Origin: Allokutzneria sp. A3M-2-11 16
GTDB lineage: Bacteria > Actinomycetota > Actinomycetes > Mycobacteriales > Pseudonocardiaceae
Direction of reading: 5' to 3'
NCBI RefSeq assembly: GCF_024213555.1
Contig: NZ_JANAVO010000029.1
Location: 1 to 34,072, forward strand
DNA length: 34,072 nt
Shown piece by piece: positions 7,277-14,756 of the stretch. The translations under genes were made by a program, and so were the position numbers. The first letter of the stretch is position 1; the number at the start of each line of letters is the position of its first letter. Below the pieces are notes generated by a model. The model had not been told where the DNA came from and searched no databases. It saw only the letters and a program-made list of their open reading frames with translations.

Positions 7277-8962
7277 ATGCGGCTCGACGGGGTTTATCGG
7301 TATCCGGTGAAGGGCTTCTCCGGGCAGGAGGTGCCGGAGACGGTGCTGCTGCCCGGCCGCGGAGTGCCTTTCGACCGGCACCTCGCCGTGGCGCACGGTG
7401 GCCGGGACGTCGCCGAGGACGGAGCGTGGACCACGTGCCACGCCTTCGTGCGCACCGGGCCGTTCCAAGGACTTCCGTTGTTCGGGATCGACTTCGACGG
7501 CACAGCGCTGTCGATGAGCCGGCCCGGTGGGGTTCCGGTGGAGATCCCGTTGGACGACCTGGCCGATGCCGACGCAGTGCTGGCGGACTGGTTTCCCGGG
7601 GCGACGCCGCGCCTGGTGCGCGCGAGCAACGGGTACTGGGACTACTCCGACGCGGGCGTCTCCTTGATCAACAAAGCCACGATCGCGTCGCTGGGGCACG
7701 GCATCGACCCGCTGTCCTTCCGCGCCAACTTCTACCTCTCGGACCTCGAGCCGTGGGCGGAGTTCGGTCTCATCGGCAGGCGCATCCGGGTCGGGCAGGC
7801 GGAGCTGGAGGTGCTGCGGCCCATCGACCGCTGCGCGACCACGTCCGTCCACCCCGTCACCGGCGAGGAGGTCACGAACGTGCCCGCCCTGTTGGCGCGC
7901 GACTACGGACACATCTACTGCGGTGTCTACGCACGGGTCGTAGTCGTGGGACGCGTGGCAGCGGGTGATCCGATCGTCGACCTCGGGCCCGCGCCCGGAG
8001 CCGCCCTCGCGGCCACCGAGCCGTACAACGCGCCACCCGCGCAGCAGTGGCCTCGCCCGGCGCGCGTGGTCCGGCGGGTGCGGGAGAGCGCATCGGTGAC
8101 CAGTTTCTGGCTGAGCGACCCACTCGCGGGAGTGCGGCCAGAACCGCTTGCCGGGCAACACATTCGAATCCACCACAGTGGACGGTGGCGGGCGTACACG
8201 GTGTCGGCCGTCGAGGGCGACCAGCTGCGGATTAGTGTGAAGCGCGACGGCGTGGTGTCGGGGCTGCTGCACGACACGGAGCCGTCGGAGCTGATCATCA
8301 CCGGGCCGTTCGGGACCATGTGCCTGGACTCGGAGTCCTCGCCGTTGTTGTTGGTGAGCGCGGGAATCGGGATCACGCCGATGTTGACGATGATCCGCGC
8401 GGCGGGGGACCGGCCGGTCACGCTGCTGCACGCGGCTCGCGAGGAGTCGCCCGCGTTGTGGGCCGAGGCGAAGGAGTTGGTGCCGGATGCTCGGTTGTTC
8501 CGCAGCCCGCGTCGCCTGGACGCGGACACCGTTGTCGCTGCGGCATCTCCGGGCGACTCGGTATACCTCTGCGGGCCGGTCGAGTTCATGCGCGCGATGC
8601 GTGCAGCCCTTGTCGCGTCAGGAGTTCCGGACTCGCGGATTCACCAGGAGGTGTTCGTCTCTCCGCTCGCGACCTCGGGGGAGCGGACGCCGCCGCCGGA
8701 GCCCGGCCCGTTCCGGGTGCTGTTCGCGGAGAGCGGCGTCGAAGCGCAGTGGAAGGCGGAGTGCGGCACCTTGCTCGAACTCGCCGAGCAGTCCGGTGTG
8801 GACGTGTCGTCGGCGTGCCGGGCGGGCGCCTGTGACACGTGCGTGCGGCGGCTGAGCGGCGGTTCGACCGCATACCTCGCCGATCCCGTGCTGGCGCAGG
8901 GCAACAACCGGATTCTTTTGTGTTGCTCCGTTCCGACCAGCGATGTGATTATCGACGCGTGA
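7277..8962 (+). CDS. MOSC domain / ferredoxin reductase / [2Fe-2S] ferredoxin fusion
   Basis: A 561-residue three-part protein. Residues 1-230 form an MOSC N-terminal barrel and MOSC domain (RYPVKGFSG; RPIDRCATTSVHPVTGEEV, whose Cys is the expected molybdenum ligand). Residues ~245-470 form a flavin/NAD(P)H reductase (SAGIGITPMLTMIR, YLCGPVEFM). Residues ~480-561 form a plant-type ferredoxin with Cys514, Cys519, Cys522 and Cys549/550. The layout matches YcbX- and mARC-like systems that reduce N-hydroxylated compounds, with the electron chain built into one polypeptide. The following kinase gene overlaps its stop codon (GTGA), so the two are translationally coupled. The physiological substrate is unknown. 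Confidence 0.9.
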   Translation: MRLDGVYRYPVKGFSGQEVPETVLLPGRGVPFDRHLAVAHGGRDVAEDGAWTTCHAFVRTGPFQGLPLFGIDFDGTALSMSRPGGVPVEIPLDDLADADAVLADWFPGATPRLVRASNGYWDYSDAGVSLINKATIASLGHGIDPLSFRANFYLSDLEPWAEFGLIGRRIRVGQAELEVLRPIDRCATTSVHPVTGEEVTNVPALLARDYGHIYCGVYARVVVVGRVAAGDPIVDLGPAPGAALAATEPYNAPPAQQWPRPARVVRRVRESASVTSFWLSDPLAGVRPEPLAGQHIRIHHSGRWRAYTVSAVEGDQLRISVKRDGVVSGLLHDTEPSELIITGPFGTMCLDSESSPLLLVSAGIGITPMLTMIRAAGDRPVTLLHAAREESPALWAEAKELVPDARLFRSPRRLDADTVVAAASPGDSVYLCGPVEFMRAMRAALVASGVPDSRIHQEVFVSPLATSGERTPPPEPGPFRVLFAESGVEAQWKAECGTLLELAEQSGVDVSSACRAGACDTCVRRLSGGSTAYLADPVLAQGNNRILLCCSVPTSDVIIDA

Positions 8963-9792
8963 CGGTGGACGACTCGATTCGGCGCAAGTTCACGGTCCGG
9001 TTCGGACCTTCGGCGGTGGCGTGGCTGGACGCGCTGCCCGCGCTGGTGGAGTCGTTGTGCGCGCGGTGGGACCTCACCGTCGAGCAGGCCGTCGCGGTGG
9101 GCGGCACGTCGCGGGTGTACCGGTGCCGCCGCGAGGACGGCTCGCGCGCGTTCCTGAAGCTCACCCCGGACCGGGAGGTCGCCGCCACCGAGCTGATCGC
9201 CCTGCGCGCGTGGCGCCGGTCGCCGCACATGGTGGACGTGCTCGCCGACGACCTCGACGCGGGCGCGTTGCTGCTGCCCGCGATCGACCCGGGGACCATG
9301 ATCGAGGACGAGCCCGACCTGATCCCCTTCGAGGTGTTGCGCTCCCTGCGCGAGGACGTGGACGTGCCCGCGACCGGGTTGCCGCACCTCTCGGAGCGGG
9401 TGAAGTTCATGGCGGAGCTGACGATCCGCCGTGCTCCCGAGCTGGAGTCCTTGACCGGCAAGGGGATCGAGCTGACGTACGGCGGGCCGCAGGGGCTGGT
9501 GCACGGTGATCTGCACGCCCGCAACGTCCTGCGCGGGCCGCACGGGCTGGTCGCCATCGACCCGCGCCCGACGATCGGCGACGTCACGTTCGACCTCGTG
9601 GACTGGGTGCTGACGCCGACCGTGGACACGCTCGCCGAGCTGGAGCGGCGGATCACCAGGCTCACCTCTGATTTGTCCGAAGTGGACGGTGACCGGGTGC
9701 TGGTGTGGTGCTCCGCGCTCGCCGTGGTGATCGCCGCGACCCTGCCGCCGGGCGCGCAGCGCGACTTCCTGCTGGGCCTGGCCGGGCGCTAG
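8959..9792 (+). CDS. Aminoglycoside/hydroxyurea phosphotransferase family kinase (APH(6)-like)
   Basis: A 277-residue protein starting at a GTG that overlaps the preceding stop codon by 3 bases. Features typical of the APH_6_hur family are an early WLDALPALVESLCARW segment, the nucleotide loop GGTSRVYRCRREDGSRAFLKL with an ATP-binding Lys, the catalytic loop GLVHGDLHARNVL and the metal-binding AIDPRPTIGD. Streptomycin 6-phosphotransferases and hydroxyurea kinases belong to this family. No aminoglycoside biosynthetic genes are nearby, so a resistance role or a small-molecule kinase role are both open. Coupling to the MOSC-reductase gene suggests they may act on related compounds. Confidence 0.85.
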   Translation: MTVDDSIRRKFTVRFGPSAVAWLDALPALVESLCARWDLTVEQAVAVGGTSRVYRCRREDGSRAFLKLTPDREVAATELIALRAWRRSPHMVDVLADDLDAGALLLPAIDPGTMIEDEPDLIPFEVLRSLREDVDVPATGLPHLSERVKFMAELTIRRAPELESLTGKGIELTYGGPQGLVHGDLHARNVLRGPHGLVAIDPRPTIGDVTFDLVDWVLTPTVDTLAELERRITRLTSDLSEVDGDRVLVWCSALAVVIAATLPPGAQRDFLLGLAGR

Positions 9793-9839
9793 GTAGTTCC
9801 ACGGATGTGGATCGGGGACGCTCGCCGGACCCTCAGCAC

Positions 9840-9995
9840 ATGTCCAGAGCAGGTAAGGCAGTCGCGTACGCCCTGTTGGCCTTCGCCGCGTTGGTCGCGG
9901 CAGTCGTCCTCGTCCTGGGGCTGCTGAGTGCCTTGCTCTACATCGTCCTCTGGACCGTTCTCGGTGGATGGGAACGGCTGCTGGCCAACTGGTAG
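9840..9995 (+). CDS. Small single-pass membrane protein, 51 residues
   Basis: The ORF begins MSRAGKAVAYALLAF and is almost entirely hydrophobic from residue 8 to 43, then ends WERLLANW. A positively charged N-terminus followed by a long transmembrane helix predicts an integral membrane microprotein. The ribosome binding site is weak. It lies 47 bp after the kinase gene on the same strand and just before a large hairpin. No family was recognised. Confidence 0.5.
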   Translation: MSRAGKAVAYALLAFAALVAAVVLVLGLLSALLYIVLWTVLGGWERLLANW

Positions 9996-10071
9996 TCGCC
10001 GTACTGACGACCATCGTGATCGTGTCGCCCACCGATCGTGCCGCCCCCTCAGATCATCACCCGCGCAGCCC

Positions 10072-10144
10072 AAAATCCCGTTTCGTACTCAAAACGGGTT
10101 ATGGGAGCGCTCTTTTTCCCGTTATGAGTACGAAACGGGATTTT
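10072..10144. repeat. Long inverted repeat, 27-bp arms with 19-bp spacer
   Basis: Arms 10072-10098 and 10118-10144 match at 26 of 27 positions and would form a very stable hairpin ending in a T run (10141-10145). Each arm is itself a small dyad, CCCGTTT to AAACGGG on the left and CCCGTT to AACGGG on the right, so the element is a palindrome of palindromes. It sits between converging genes (membrane microprotein and DinB-like gene), where it could act as a two-way terminator. The rest of 9996-10231 holds nothing else recognisable. Confidence 0.85.
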
Positions 10145-10231
10145 TAGACGGCGCCCGCGGGGGTTGGGGTGTGCGGGCGGGTGGAGTGCATGGGCTGAGT
10201 TTACTTGGTGGGCGGAGTGCGGGGGCGCGGG

Positions 10232-10717
10232 TTAGTCGACGGAGCCGTCGGTGAGTTCGCGGGCGATGTCGAGGTGGCCGGCGTGCCGCGCGTACTCCTG
10301 GAGCACGTGGAACAGGATCCAGCCCAGGGTGGGGCGGTCGTCCTCGGTGAAGCGCCCGCCCGCCTGGGCCAGGTCGGCCAGGCCCGCGCTCGCGGCGATC
10401 TTCCGGGAGTGCTCGGCCTGCTCCCGGTAGAAGGCGATCACCTCGGCGGTCGGGGTCTCCGGCGTCCAGTTTCCGCTGTCGCCCCAGGGGTCCTCCACCC
10501 GCTCGGCGCGGAAACCCCAGCGCAGCCACCGCCGCTCCATGTGCGCGAGGTGGTTGACCAGGCCGATCGGCGTCCACCCGGACGGCACCCGCGAGGACCG
10601 CAGGTCGGCCTCGCCGAGCCCGTCGATCTTCCGCAGCACCTCGGCGCGGTAGTAGTCGAGGTACCCCGCCAGCAGGTCGGCGGGGTCCCCCAGCGCGATG
10701 TCGGGCTCGTCGTCCAT
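10232..10717 (-). CDS. DinB family protein (DUF664 type)
   Basis: A 161-residue four-helix-bundle protein. Histidines in LVNHLAHMERRWLRWGF and YARHAGHLDIARE are the usual divalent-metal ligands of the DinB/YfiT/MST superfamily. Actinomycete members include mycothiol- or bacillithiol-dependent transferases and proteins of unknown activity. Start at ATG 10717. It follows folD on the same strand with a gap of only 10 bases, so the two are probably co-transcribed. The substrate is unknown. Confidence 0.85.
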   Translation of the reverse strand: MDDEPDIALGDPADLLAGYLDYYRAEVLRKIDGLGEADLRSSRVPSGWTPIGLVNHLAHMERRWLRWGFRAERVEDPWGDSGNWTPETPTAEVIAFYREQAEHSRKIAASAGLADLAQAGGRFTEDDRPTLGWILFHVLQEYARHAGHLDIARELTDGSVD

Positions 10718-10727
10718 GCCCGCCAGC

Positions 10728-11567
10728 CTACGAGGCCGCGAACGCGGCGGTGACCGTCTGCTCCAGCAACAGCGCGATCGTGGTCGGGCCGACGCCGCCC
10801 GGGACCGGCGTGACGAGCGCGGCGTGCGGCAGGGCCTCCGCGTAGGCGACGTCACCGACGTTGCCCTCGTTGTAGCCCGCGTCGATCACCACCGCGCCCG
10901 GCTTGATCCAGTCGCCGCGGACGAACTCCGGCTTGCCGACCGCGGCCACCACGATGTCGGCGGTGCGGACGATCGACGGCAGGTCCTCGGTCCTGGAGTG
11001 GCACACGGTGACCGTGGCGTCCCTGGCCAGCAACAGCATCGCGGCGGGCTTGCCGAGGATCGGGCTGCGGCCGATGACCACCGCGTGCTTGCCCCTCGGG
11101 TCCACCTCGTAGGCGTCGAGCAGCCGCATGATGCCGCCCGGCGTGCAGGAGGCGAAACCGGGCTCGGCGAAGGACATCGCCGCGAAGGAGTGCATGGTGA
11201 CGCCGTCCACGTCCTTCTCCGGCGCGATCGCCTCGAACGCGGCGCGCTCGTCGATGTGCGCGGGAACGGGGTGCTGCAACAGGATTCCGTGCACGGCCGG
11301 GTCCTCGGAGAGCTCGCGGACGGCGGCGACGAGCTGCTCGGTGGTGGTCTCCGCCGGGAGCGGGACGTGCCGCGAGGTGATCCCGGCCTTCGCGCAGCGG
11401 TTGCGCTTCATCTTCACGTAGGTCACCGAGGCCGGGTCGTCGCCGACCAGCACGGTGGCCAGGCACGGCTTGGTCCCGGTGCGGCGCTCGAACTTGGCGG
11501 CGCGCTCCGCGGTCTCCTTGACGATGGTGGCGGCGAGTTCGGTGCCGGACATCACGGTGCTGCTCAC
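10728..11567 (-). CDS. folD: Bifunctional methylenetetrahydrofolate dehydrogenase / cyclohydrolase
   Basis: A 279-residue FolD. It interconverts 5,10-methylene-THF and 10-formyl-THF in the cytoplasm, feeding purine and formyl-Met-tRNA synthesis. The family signatures are present: the catalytic YVKMKRNRCAKAG segment, ILLQHPVPAHI, EKDVDGVT, VVIGRSPILGKPAAMLL of the NADP-binding domain, and the C-terminal PVPGGVGPTTIALLLEQT. The GTG start has GGGAG 6 bases upstream. That ribosome binding site lies inside a sequence able to pair with the upstream ZTP riboswitch, which sets the regulation. The DinB-like gene follows. Confidence 0.97.
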   Translation of the reverse strand: MSSTVMSGTELAATIVKETAERAAKFERRTGTKPCLATVLVGDDPASVTYVKMKRNRCAKAGITSRHVPLPAETTTEQLVAAVRELSEDPAVHGILLQHPVPAHIDERAAFEAIAPEKDVDGVTMHSFAAMSFAEPGFASCTPGGIMRLLDAYEVDPRGKHAVVIGRSPILGKPAAMLLLARDATVTVCHSRTEDLPSIVRTADIVVAAVGKPEFVRGDWIKPGAVVIDAGYNEGNVGDVAYAEALPHAALVTPVPGGVGPTTIALLLEQTVTAAFAAS

Positions 11568-11575
11568 GGGGGCTC

Positions 11576-11611
11576 CCTGGGTGGCGTCGTCACGGTCGCT
11601 GATCACCCAGG
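11576..11611 (-). promoter_or_regulatory. Putative Shine-Dalgarno-sequestering stem of folD
   Basis: In the minus-strand RNA, CCTGGGTG (11604-11611, the 3' end of the ZTP aptamer) is exactly complementary to CACCCAGG (11576-11583), which overlaps the folD ribosome binding site AGGGAG. Ligand-bound aptamer would hold CCTGGG and free the site; ligand-free RNA could hide it. This translational switch is an inference from pairing. Confidence 0.65.
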
Positions 11612-11687
11612 CGCGCGGCTCGGACCGGTTCTCCCCGGTCGGGCCGCTCCCCGGTGGTGCCCCACCTCCAGCGCCAGTCACGGCCCG
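11603..11687 (-). ncRNA. ZTP riboswitch (pfl motif) controlling folD
   Basis: Read on the minus strand, the conserved blocks appear in order: a 5' P1 strand CGGGCC, GTGACTGGCG, a GGTGG/CCACC P2 hairpin, CGGGGAGC, a 3' P1 strand GGCCCG, a variable hairpin, and the terminal CCGCGCGCCTGGG. This is the pfl/ZTP consensus, which senses the purine intermediate ZMP/ZTP when 10-formyl-THF is short. Genes under this switch commonly include folD, purH and glyA, so the assignment matches its neighbour. Confidence 0.92.
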
Positions 11688-11744
11688 GGGACAGCCTACG
11701 CGACGGCTTGACCTCAACTTTGGTGTAGGTGTGAGGCTGTGGTC

Positions 11745-12590
11745 ATGACTCCGTTGACCGAGAAGAAGCCGACCGAGAAGAAGCCGACCGGGACCGACGA
11801 GTGGAACCTCGCCGACGTCGACCTCGACGGGTACCTGGCCCGCACCGGCCACCCTCCCGTGGGGGCTCCCACCGCCGCCGCGTTGCGGTCATTGGCGGAG
11901 GCGCACGTGCGCGCGATCCCGTTCGAGAACATCGACGTGGTGCTGGGGCGGCACAAGGGCATCGACGTCTCGGTGATCAACGAGAAGGTCCTGCGCCGCG
12001 ACCGCGGCGGGTACTGCTACGAGCACCAGATGCTCTTCGCCGGGGTGCTGGAACGGCTCGGCTACCGGGTGCGGCGGTTGATGGCCAGGGGCAAGGCCGA
12101 CCGGTCCGGGCCGCACACGCACATGATGCTCGTGGTGAGTGCGGAGGGGCGGGACTACCTCACCGACATCGGCTACGGCGCGAACATGCTCCACCCGATC
12201 CCGTTGCGGGACGGGGTGATCGTCGACCAGGGCGGGTGGGAGCTGCGGCTGGAGGACGACAACGGCTGGTGGGTCCTGTCGAAGCGGGCGGGCGCGGAGT
12301 GGGAGGTCCTGTACGGCTTCGACCTGATCGAGCGGCGGCGGATCGACTACGAGGTCGCCCACCACTACGTCTCGACCCACCCGAAGTCGCCGTTCACCGG
12401 GCAGACCGTGGTGATGCGCCTGGAACCCGGGCTCAGCCGCCGCCTCGTCGGGCACACGCTGACCGTGGAGCGGCCGGACGGCACGGTCACCTCGACCGAG
12501 GTCACAGTGTCCACTTTGGACTCGACGTTGCGGGACCTGGGAGTGGTGCTGACCGCGGAGGAACTCGCCGCGTTGCGCGCGAGGTGGTGA
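11745..12590 (+). CDS. nat: Arylamine N-acetyltransferase
   Basis: A 281-residue cytoplasmic enzyme that moves acetyl from acetyl-CoA to arylamines, hydrazines or related amines. The Cys-His-Asp triad is visible: Cys91 in RGGYCYEHQ, His126 in PHTHMML and Asp141 in TDIGYG. The ATG at 11745 has GAGG 8 bases upstream and is preferred over an in-frame GTG at 11739. The N-terminus holds a duplicated TEKKP segment from a 15-bp direct repeat, outside the normal family core. It diverges from folD, and a GGCGGCGGGA hairpin follows its stop. Confidence 0.93.
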   Translation: MTPLTEKKPTEKKPTGTDEWNLADVDLDGYLARTGHPPVGAPTAAALRSLAEAHVRAIPFENIDVVLGRHKGIDVSVINEKVLRRDRGGYCYEHQMLFAGVLERLGYRVRRLMARGKADRSGPHTHMMLVVSAEGRDYLTDIGYGANMLHPIPLRDGVIVDQGGWELRLEDDNGWWVLSKRAGAEWEVLYGFDLIERRRIDYEVAHHYVSTHPKSPFTGQTVVMRLEPGLSRRLVGHTLTVERPDGTVTSTEVTVSTLDSTLRDLGVVLTAEELAALRARW

Positions 12591-12592
12591 GA

Positions 12593-12630
12593 GGCGGCGG
12601 GACCCCTATCGGGGGTGGGATCCCGCCGCC
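12593..12630. terminator. Bidirectional hairpin terminator after nat
   Basis: GGCGGCGGGA (12593-12602) and TCCCGCCGCC (12621-12630) are perfect complements with an inner CCCC/GGGG stem. It begins 3 bases after the nat stop and lies 9 bases from the end of the convergent small gene. There is no T run, as is usual for high-GC actinomycete terminators. Confidence 0.75.
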
Positions 12631-12639
12631 GGTCCGGTG

Positions 12640-12909
12640 TTACTTCCGCTTGCGCTGCACCAGCCTGCGCAGGATGGACAGCGCGCCGAGGCTCACCAGC
12701 GCCGCCTTGACGGGGTGCCGCTTCGCCTCCGCCATGATCTGCTCGACCTTGCCGGAGACCTCCGGCGGAAGCTTCTGCTCGATCCGGTCCTTGGCCTCGG
12801 ACGCCTTGTCCCGCAAGGTGCCCATGTTCTCCTCGACCTTGTCCGCGACCTGCTCCGTCTTGTTCTTGGTGGTCGGTTGCGGGCGTGCGGTGTGCGGCTG
12901 GGTGGTCAT
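12640..12909 (-). CDS. Small helical protein with membrane-proximal C-terminus
   Basis: An 89-residue protein starting MTTQPHTARP. Residues ~15-60 form a charged amphipathic helix (EQVADKVEENMGTLRDKASEAKDRIEQKL), followed by a short hydrophobic stretch (KAALVSLGALSIL) and a basic tail RRLVQRKRK. This resembles DUF3618-like and YtxH-like stress or envelope proteins without a firm match. The ATG shares one base with the YihY stop codon (TGATG), so translation is coupled to it and the two probably work together at the membrane. Confidence 0.78.
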   Translation of the reverse strand: MTTQPHTARPQPTTKNKTEQVADKVEENMGTLRDKASEAKDRIEQKLPPEVSGKVEQIMAEAKRHPVKAALVSLGALSILRRLVQRKRK

Positions 12910-13829
12910 CACACTGTCCTTTCCTCGGCGGGTTCGCCCGCCTCGATCCGCCGGCCCCTGGCGAGCTCGGCGTTGAACTCGGCGCCGAGCAGCACGGCGA
13001 GGTTGGAGATCCACAGCCACACCAGGAAGCTGATCACCCCGCCGAGCGAGCCGTACGTCTTGTTGTAGGAGTCGAAGTTGGCCAGGTAGAAGGCGAAAGC
13101 GGCCGAGGCGAGCAGCCACAGCCCGACCGCGAGCAGGCCGCCGGGACTGAGCCAGCGGAACCCCGGCCGCGGGTGGTCGACGTTCGGCGCCGCCCAGTAC
13201 AGCAACGCGAACGCGAGGCTGACGAGCAGCACGATCACCGGCCACTTCACGATGTCCCACACGAGGACCCCGGTGGAGCCGACACCGAGCAGCTGGCCGG
13301 CCTGCTCGGCGATCGTCCCGGTCGCCACGACGCCGATCGCGCACACCGCCAGCAGGACGACGATCGCGATCGTCAACGCGAGCCGCAGCAGGATCGTCTT
13401 CCACGCCGGGCGGCCCTCCTCGGTGTCGTAGACGGCGTTCGAAGCGCGCATGAACGCCGCGATGTAGGCCGACGACGACCACAACGCACCCGCGACGCCG
13501 AGCACCGCCAACGGCCAGGCGAGCCCCTGGTTCTGCTGGAGCTCGGTGAGGGCCGTCAGCAGGATTTCCTTGCCCTGCCCCGGAACGAGAGCGTTGATGT
13601 TGTCGGTGAGCGTCCGCGTCGCCTCGGGTCCGAGCAGTCCGAGCACGGACGTGACCACGATCAGCCCAGGGAACAGGGACAGCACGCCGTAGTAGGTCAG
13701 CGCCGCCGCCCAGTCGCTCAGGTTGTCGTCCCCGAACCCGCGCACGGTCCGCTTCAGCACGGCGAACCAGGAGCGCTTCGGCAGGTCCGTCGGGCTGTCC
13801 GGGCGTACGTGGGACGGCAGCTTCGACAT
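12909..13829 (-). CDS. YihY/BrkB-type inner membrane protein
   Basis: A 306-residue membrane protein. It has the family opening DNLSDWAAALTYYGVLSLFPGLIV, then about six transmembrane segments (VLGVAGALWSSSAYIAAFMRA; TIAIVVLLAVCAIGVV; VIVLLVSLAFALLYWAAP; PGGLLAVGLWLLASAAFAFYL; SLGGVISFLVWLWISNLAVLLGAEF). The family function is unsettled: early claims of RNase BN activity were withdrawn, and a transport or envelope role is likely. The start is the ATG at 13829, which has no good ribosome binding site but sits 2 bases after the stop of a small upstream ORF that has one. Confidence 0.9.
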   Translation of the reverse strand: MSKLPSHVRPDSPTDLPKRSWFAVLKRTVRGFGDDNLSDWAAALTYYGVLSLFPGLIVVTSVLGLLGPEATRTLTDNINALVPGQGKEILLTALTELQQNQGLAWPLAVLGVAGALWSSSAYIAAFMRASNAVYDTEEGRPAWKTILLRLALTIAIVVLLAVCAIGVVATGTIAEQAGQLLGVGSTGVLVWDIVKWPVIVLLVSLAFALLYWAAPNVDHPRPGFRWLSPGGLLAVGLWLLASAAFAFYLANFDSYNKTYGSLGGVISFLVWLWISNLAVLLGAEFNAELARGRRIEAGEPAEERTV

Positions 13830-13831
13830 GC

Positions 13832-13861
13832 TCAGCTGCCCGGGATCGGGTCGTGGGTCAC
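13832..13861 (-). CDS. Possible 9-residue upstream ORF coupled to YihY
   Basis: GTG start with GGAGGAG about 7 bases upstream, encoding VTHDPIPGS and stopping 2 bases before the YihY ATG. The only strong ribosome binding site in this leader belongs to the small ORF, not to YihY. The arrangement predicts translational coupling. Confidence 0.45.
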   Translation of the reverse strand: MTHDPIPGS

Positions 13862-13944
13862 CGTCGTTCTCCTCCTGTTCGGGGGTTGCTGACTGCCTGA
13901 TACCCGGATTGGGGCGGCGCAACCATGTTTTGCGGGTGGTCCGG

Positions 13945-14754
13945 CTACGGGTGGGCCAGGAGCGGGATCGCGATCGCCGCGCCCAGGAGACCGAGGGCTT
14001 GGCGCCGCGACAGGCGCTCGCGGAGCGCGGTGATGCCCAGCAACACCGGGATGACCGGGTAGAGCGAAGACAGCACCACGGCGATCGCGACGAGTTCTCG
14101 CTCGGCTGCCAAGCGGAAGAGGACGAGCGCCAACCCCGCGGCGGCACCGGCGGCGCAGCAGGCCAAGGCGCTGCGGGGGCGTGGGATCTGGCGGGTTGCG
14201 ATGAGCAGGGGGGCAACGGTGAGGAGGCCGGTGACGCGACCCGCGAAGACGGGCCACAAGCCCGCGTCGGGACTGGCCTGGGCCAGGGCGAGGTACTGGG
14301 TGGCGATGCCGACGCTCGCGATCAAGCCGTCCGACACGGCGTTGTCGGCGCCGCCGGACGCGGAGACCAGCCAGAGGGCGGGGACGGCCACCGCGATGCC
14401 CAGCCAGGACAGGAGGGACGGGCGCTCGCCGAGCAGGGCGACGCCGACGAGGACCGGCAGCACCATGCCGCCGACCGCGCTCGTGGGGACGACGACGGAC
14501 ATGGCGCCCCGGCTCAGGCCGCGGAACAGGAACAGCATTCCCACACCGGTTCCGACGCCGGACAGCCCGCCCCACAGAATGTCCACTGTGGAGGGTGAGC
14601 CGGGCGTGACCAACGCGATGGCGGCCAGGAGGACTCCGCCCAGTTGACCGAGGAAGGCGACGGTGGCGAACGGGATTCGGCGCGACAGCAGGCCGCCCGC
14701 GAAGTCGGCGACGCCGTAGCCCACGGCTGACGCCAGAGCCAGGAGCGTGCCCAC
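13945..14754 (-). CDS. EamA/DMT-family transporter
   Basis: A 269-residue protein with about ten hydrophobic segments in two repeated halves, as in the drug/metabolite transporter superfamily. The first half includes VGYGVADFAGGLLSRRIP and MSVVVPTSAVGGMVLPVLVGVALLGERPSLLSWLGIAVAV; the second ends VVLSSLYPVIPVLLGITALRERLSRRQALGLLGAAIAIPLL. The paired GER/RER loops are typical. GTG 14754 lies 2 bases after the MarR stop, which makes a two-gene operon. It is probably an exporter whose substrate also relieves repression by the MarR protein. Confidence 0.87.
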   Translation of the reverse strand: MGTLLALASAVGYGVADFAGGLLSRRIPFATVAFLGQLGGVLLAAIALVTPGSPSTVDILWGGLSGVGTGVGMLFLFRGLSRGAMSVVVPTSAVGGMVLPVLVGVALLGERPSLLSWLGIAVAVPALWLVSASGGADNAVSDGLIASVGIATQYLALAQASPDAGLWPVFAGRVTGLLTVAPLLIATRQIPRPRSALACCAAGAAAGLALVLFRLAAERELVAIAVVLSSLYPVIPVLLGITALRERLSRRQALGLLGAAIAIPLLAHP

Positions 14755-14756
14755 GG

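Noticed and set aside
10072-10144. tRNA or CRISPR repeat at the long hairpin
   Set aside because: There is no cloverleaf, no T-loop TTCGA sequence and no repeat-spacer periodicity; it is a single inverted repeat.
11703-11735. MerR-type operator in the folD-nat gap
   Set aside because: TTGACC and an imperfect ACCT/AGGT dyad are present, but the spacing to a -10 is wrong and no MerR gene is nearby.
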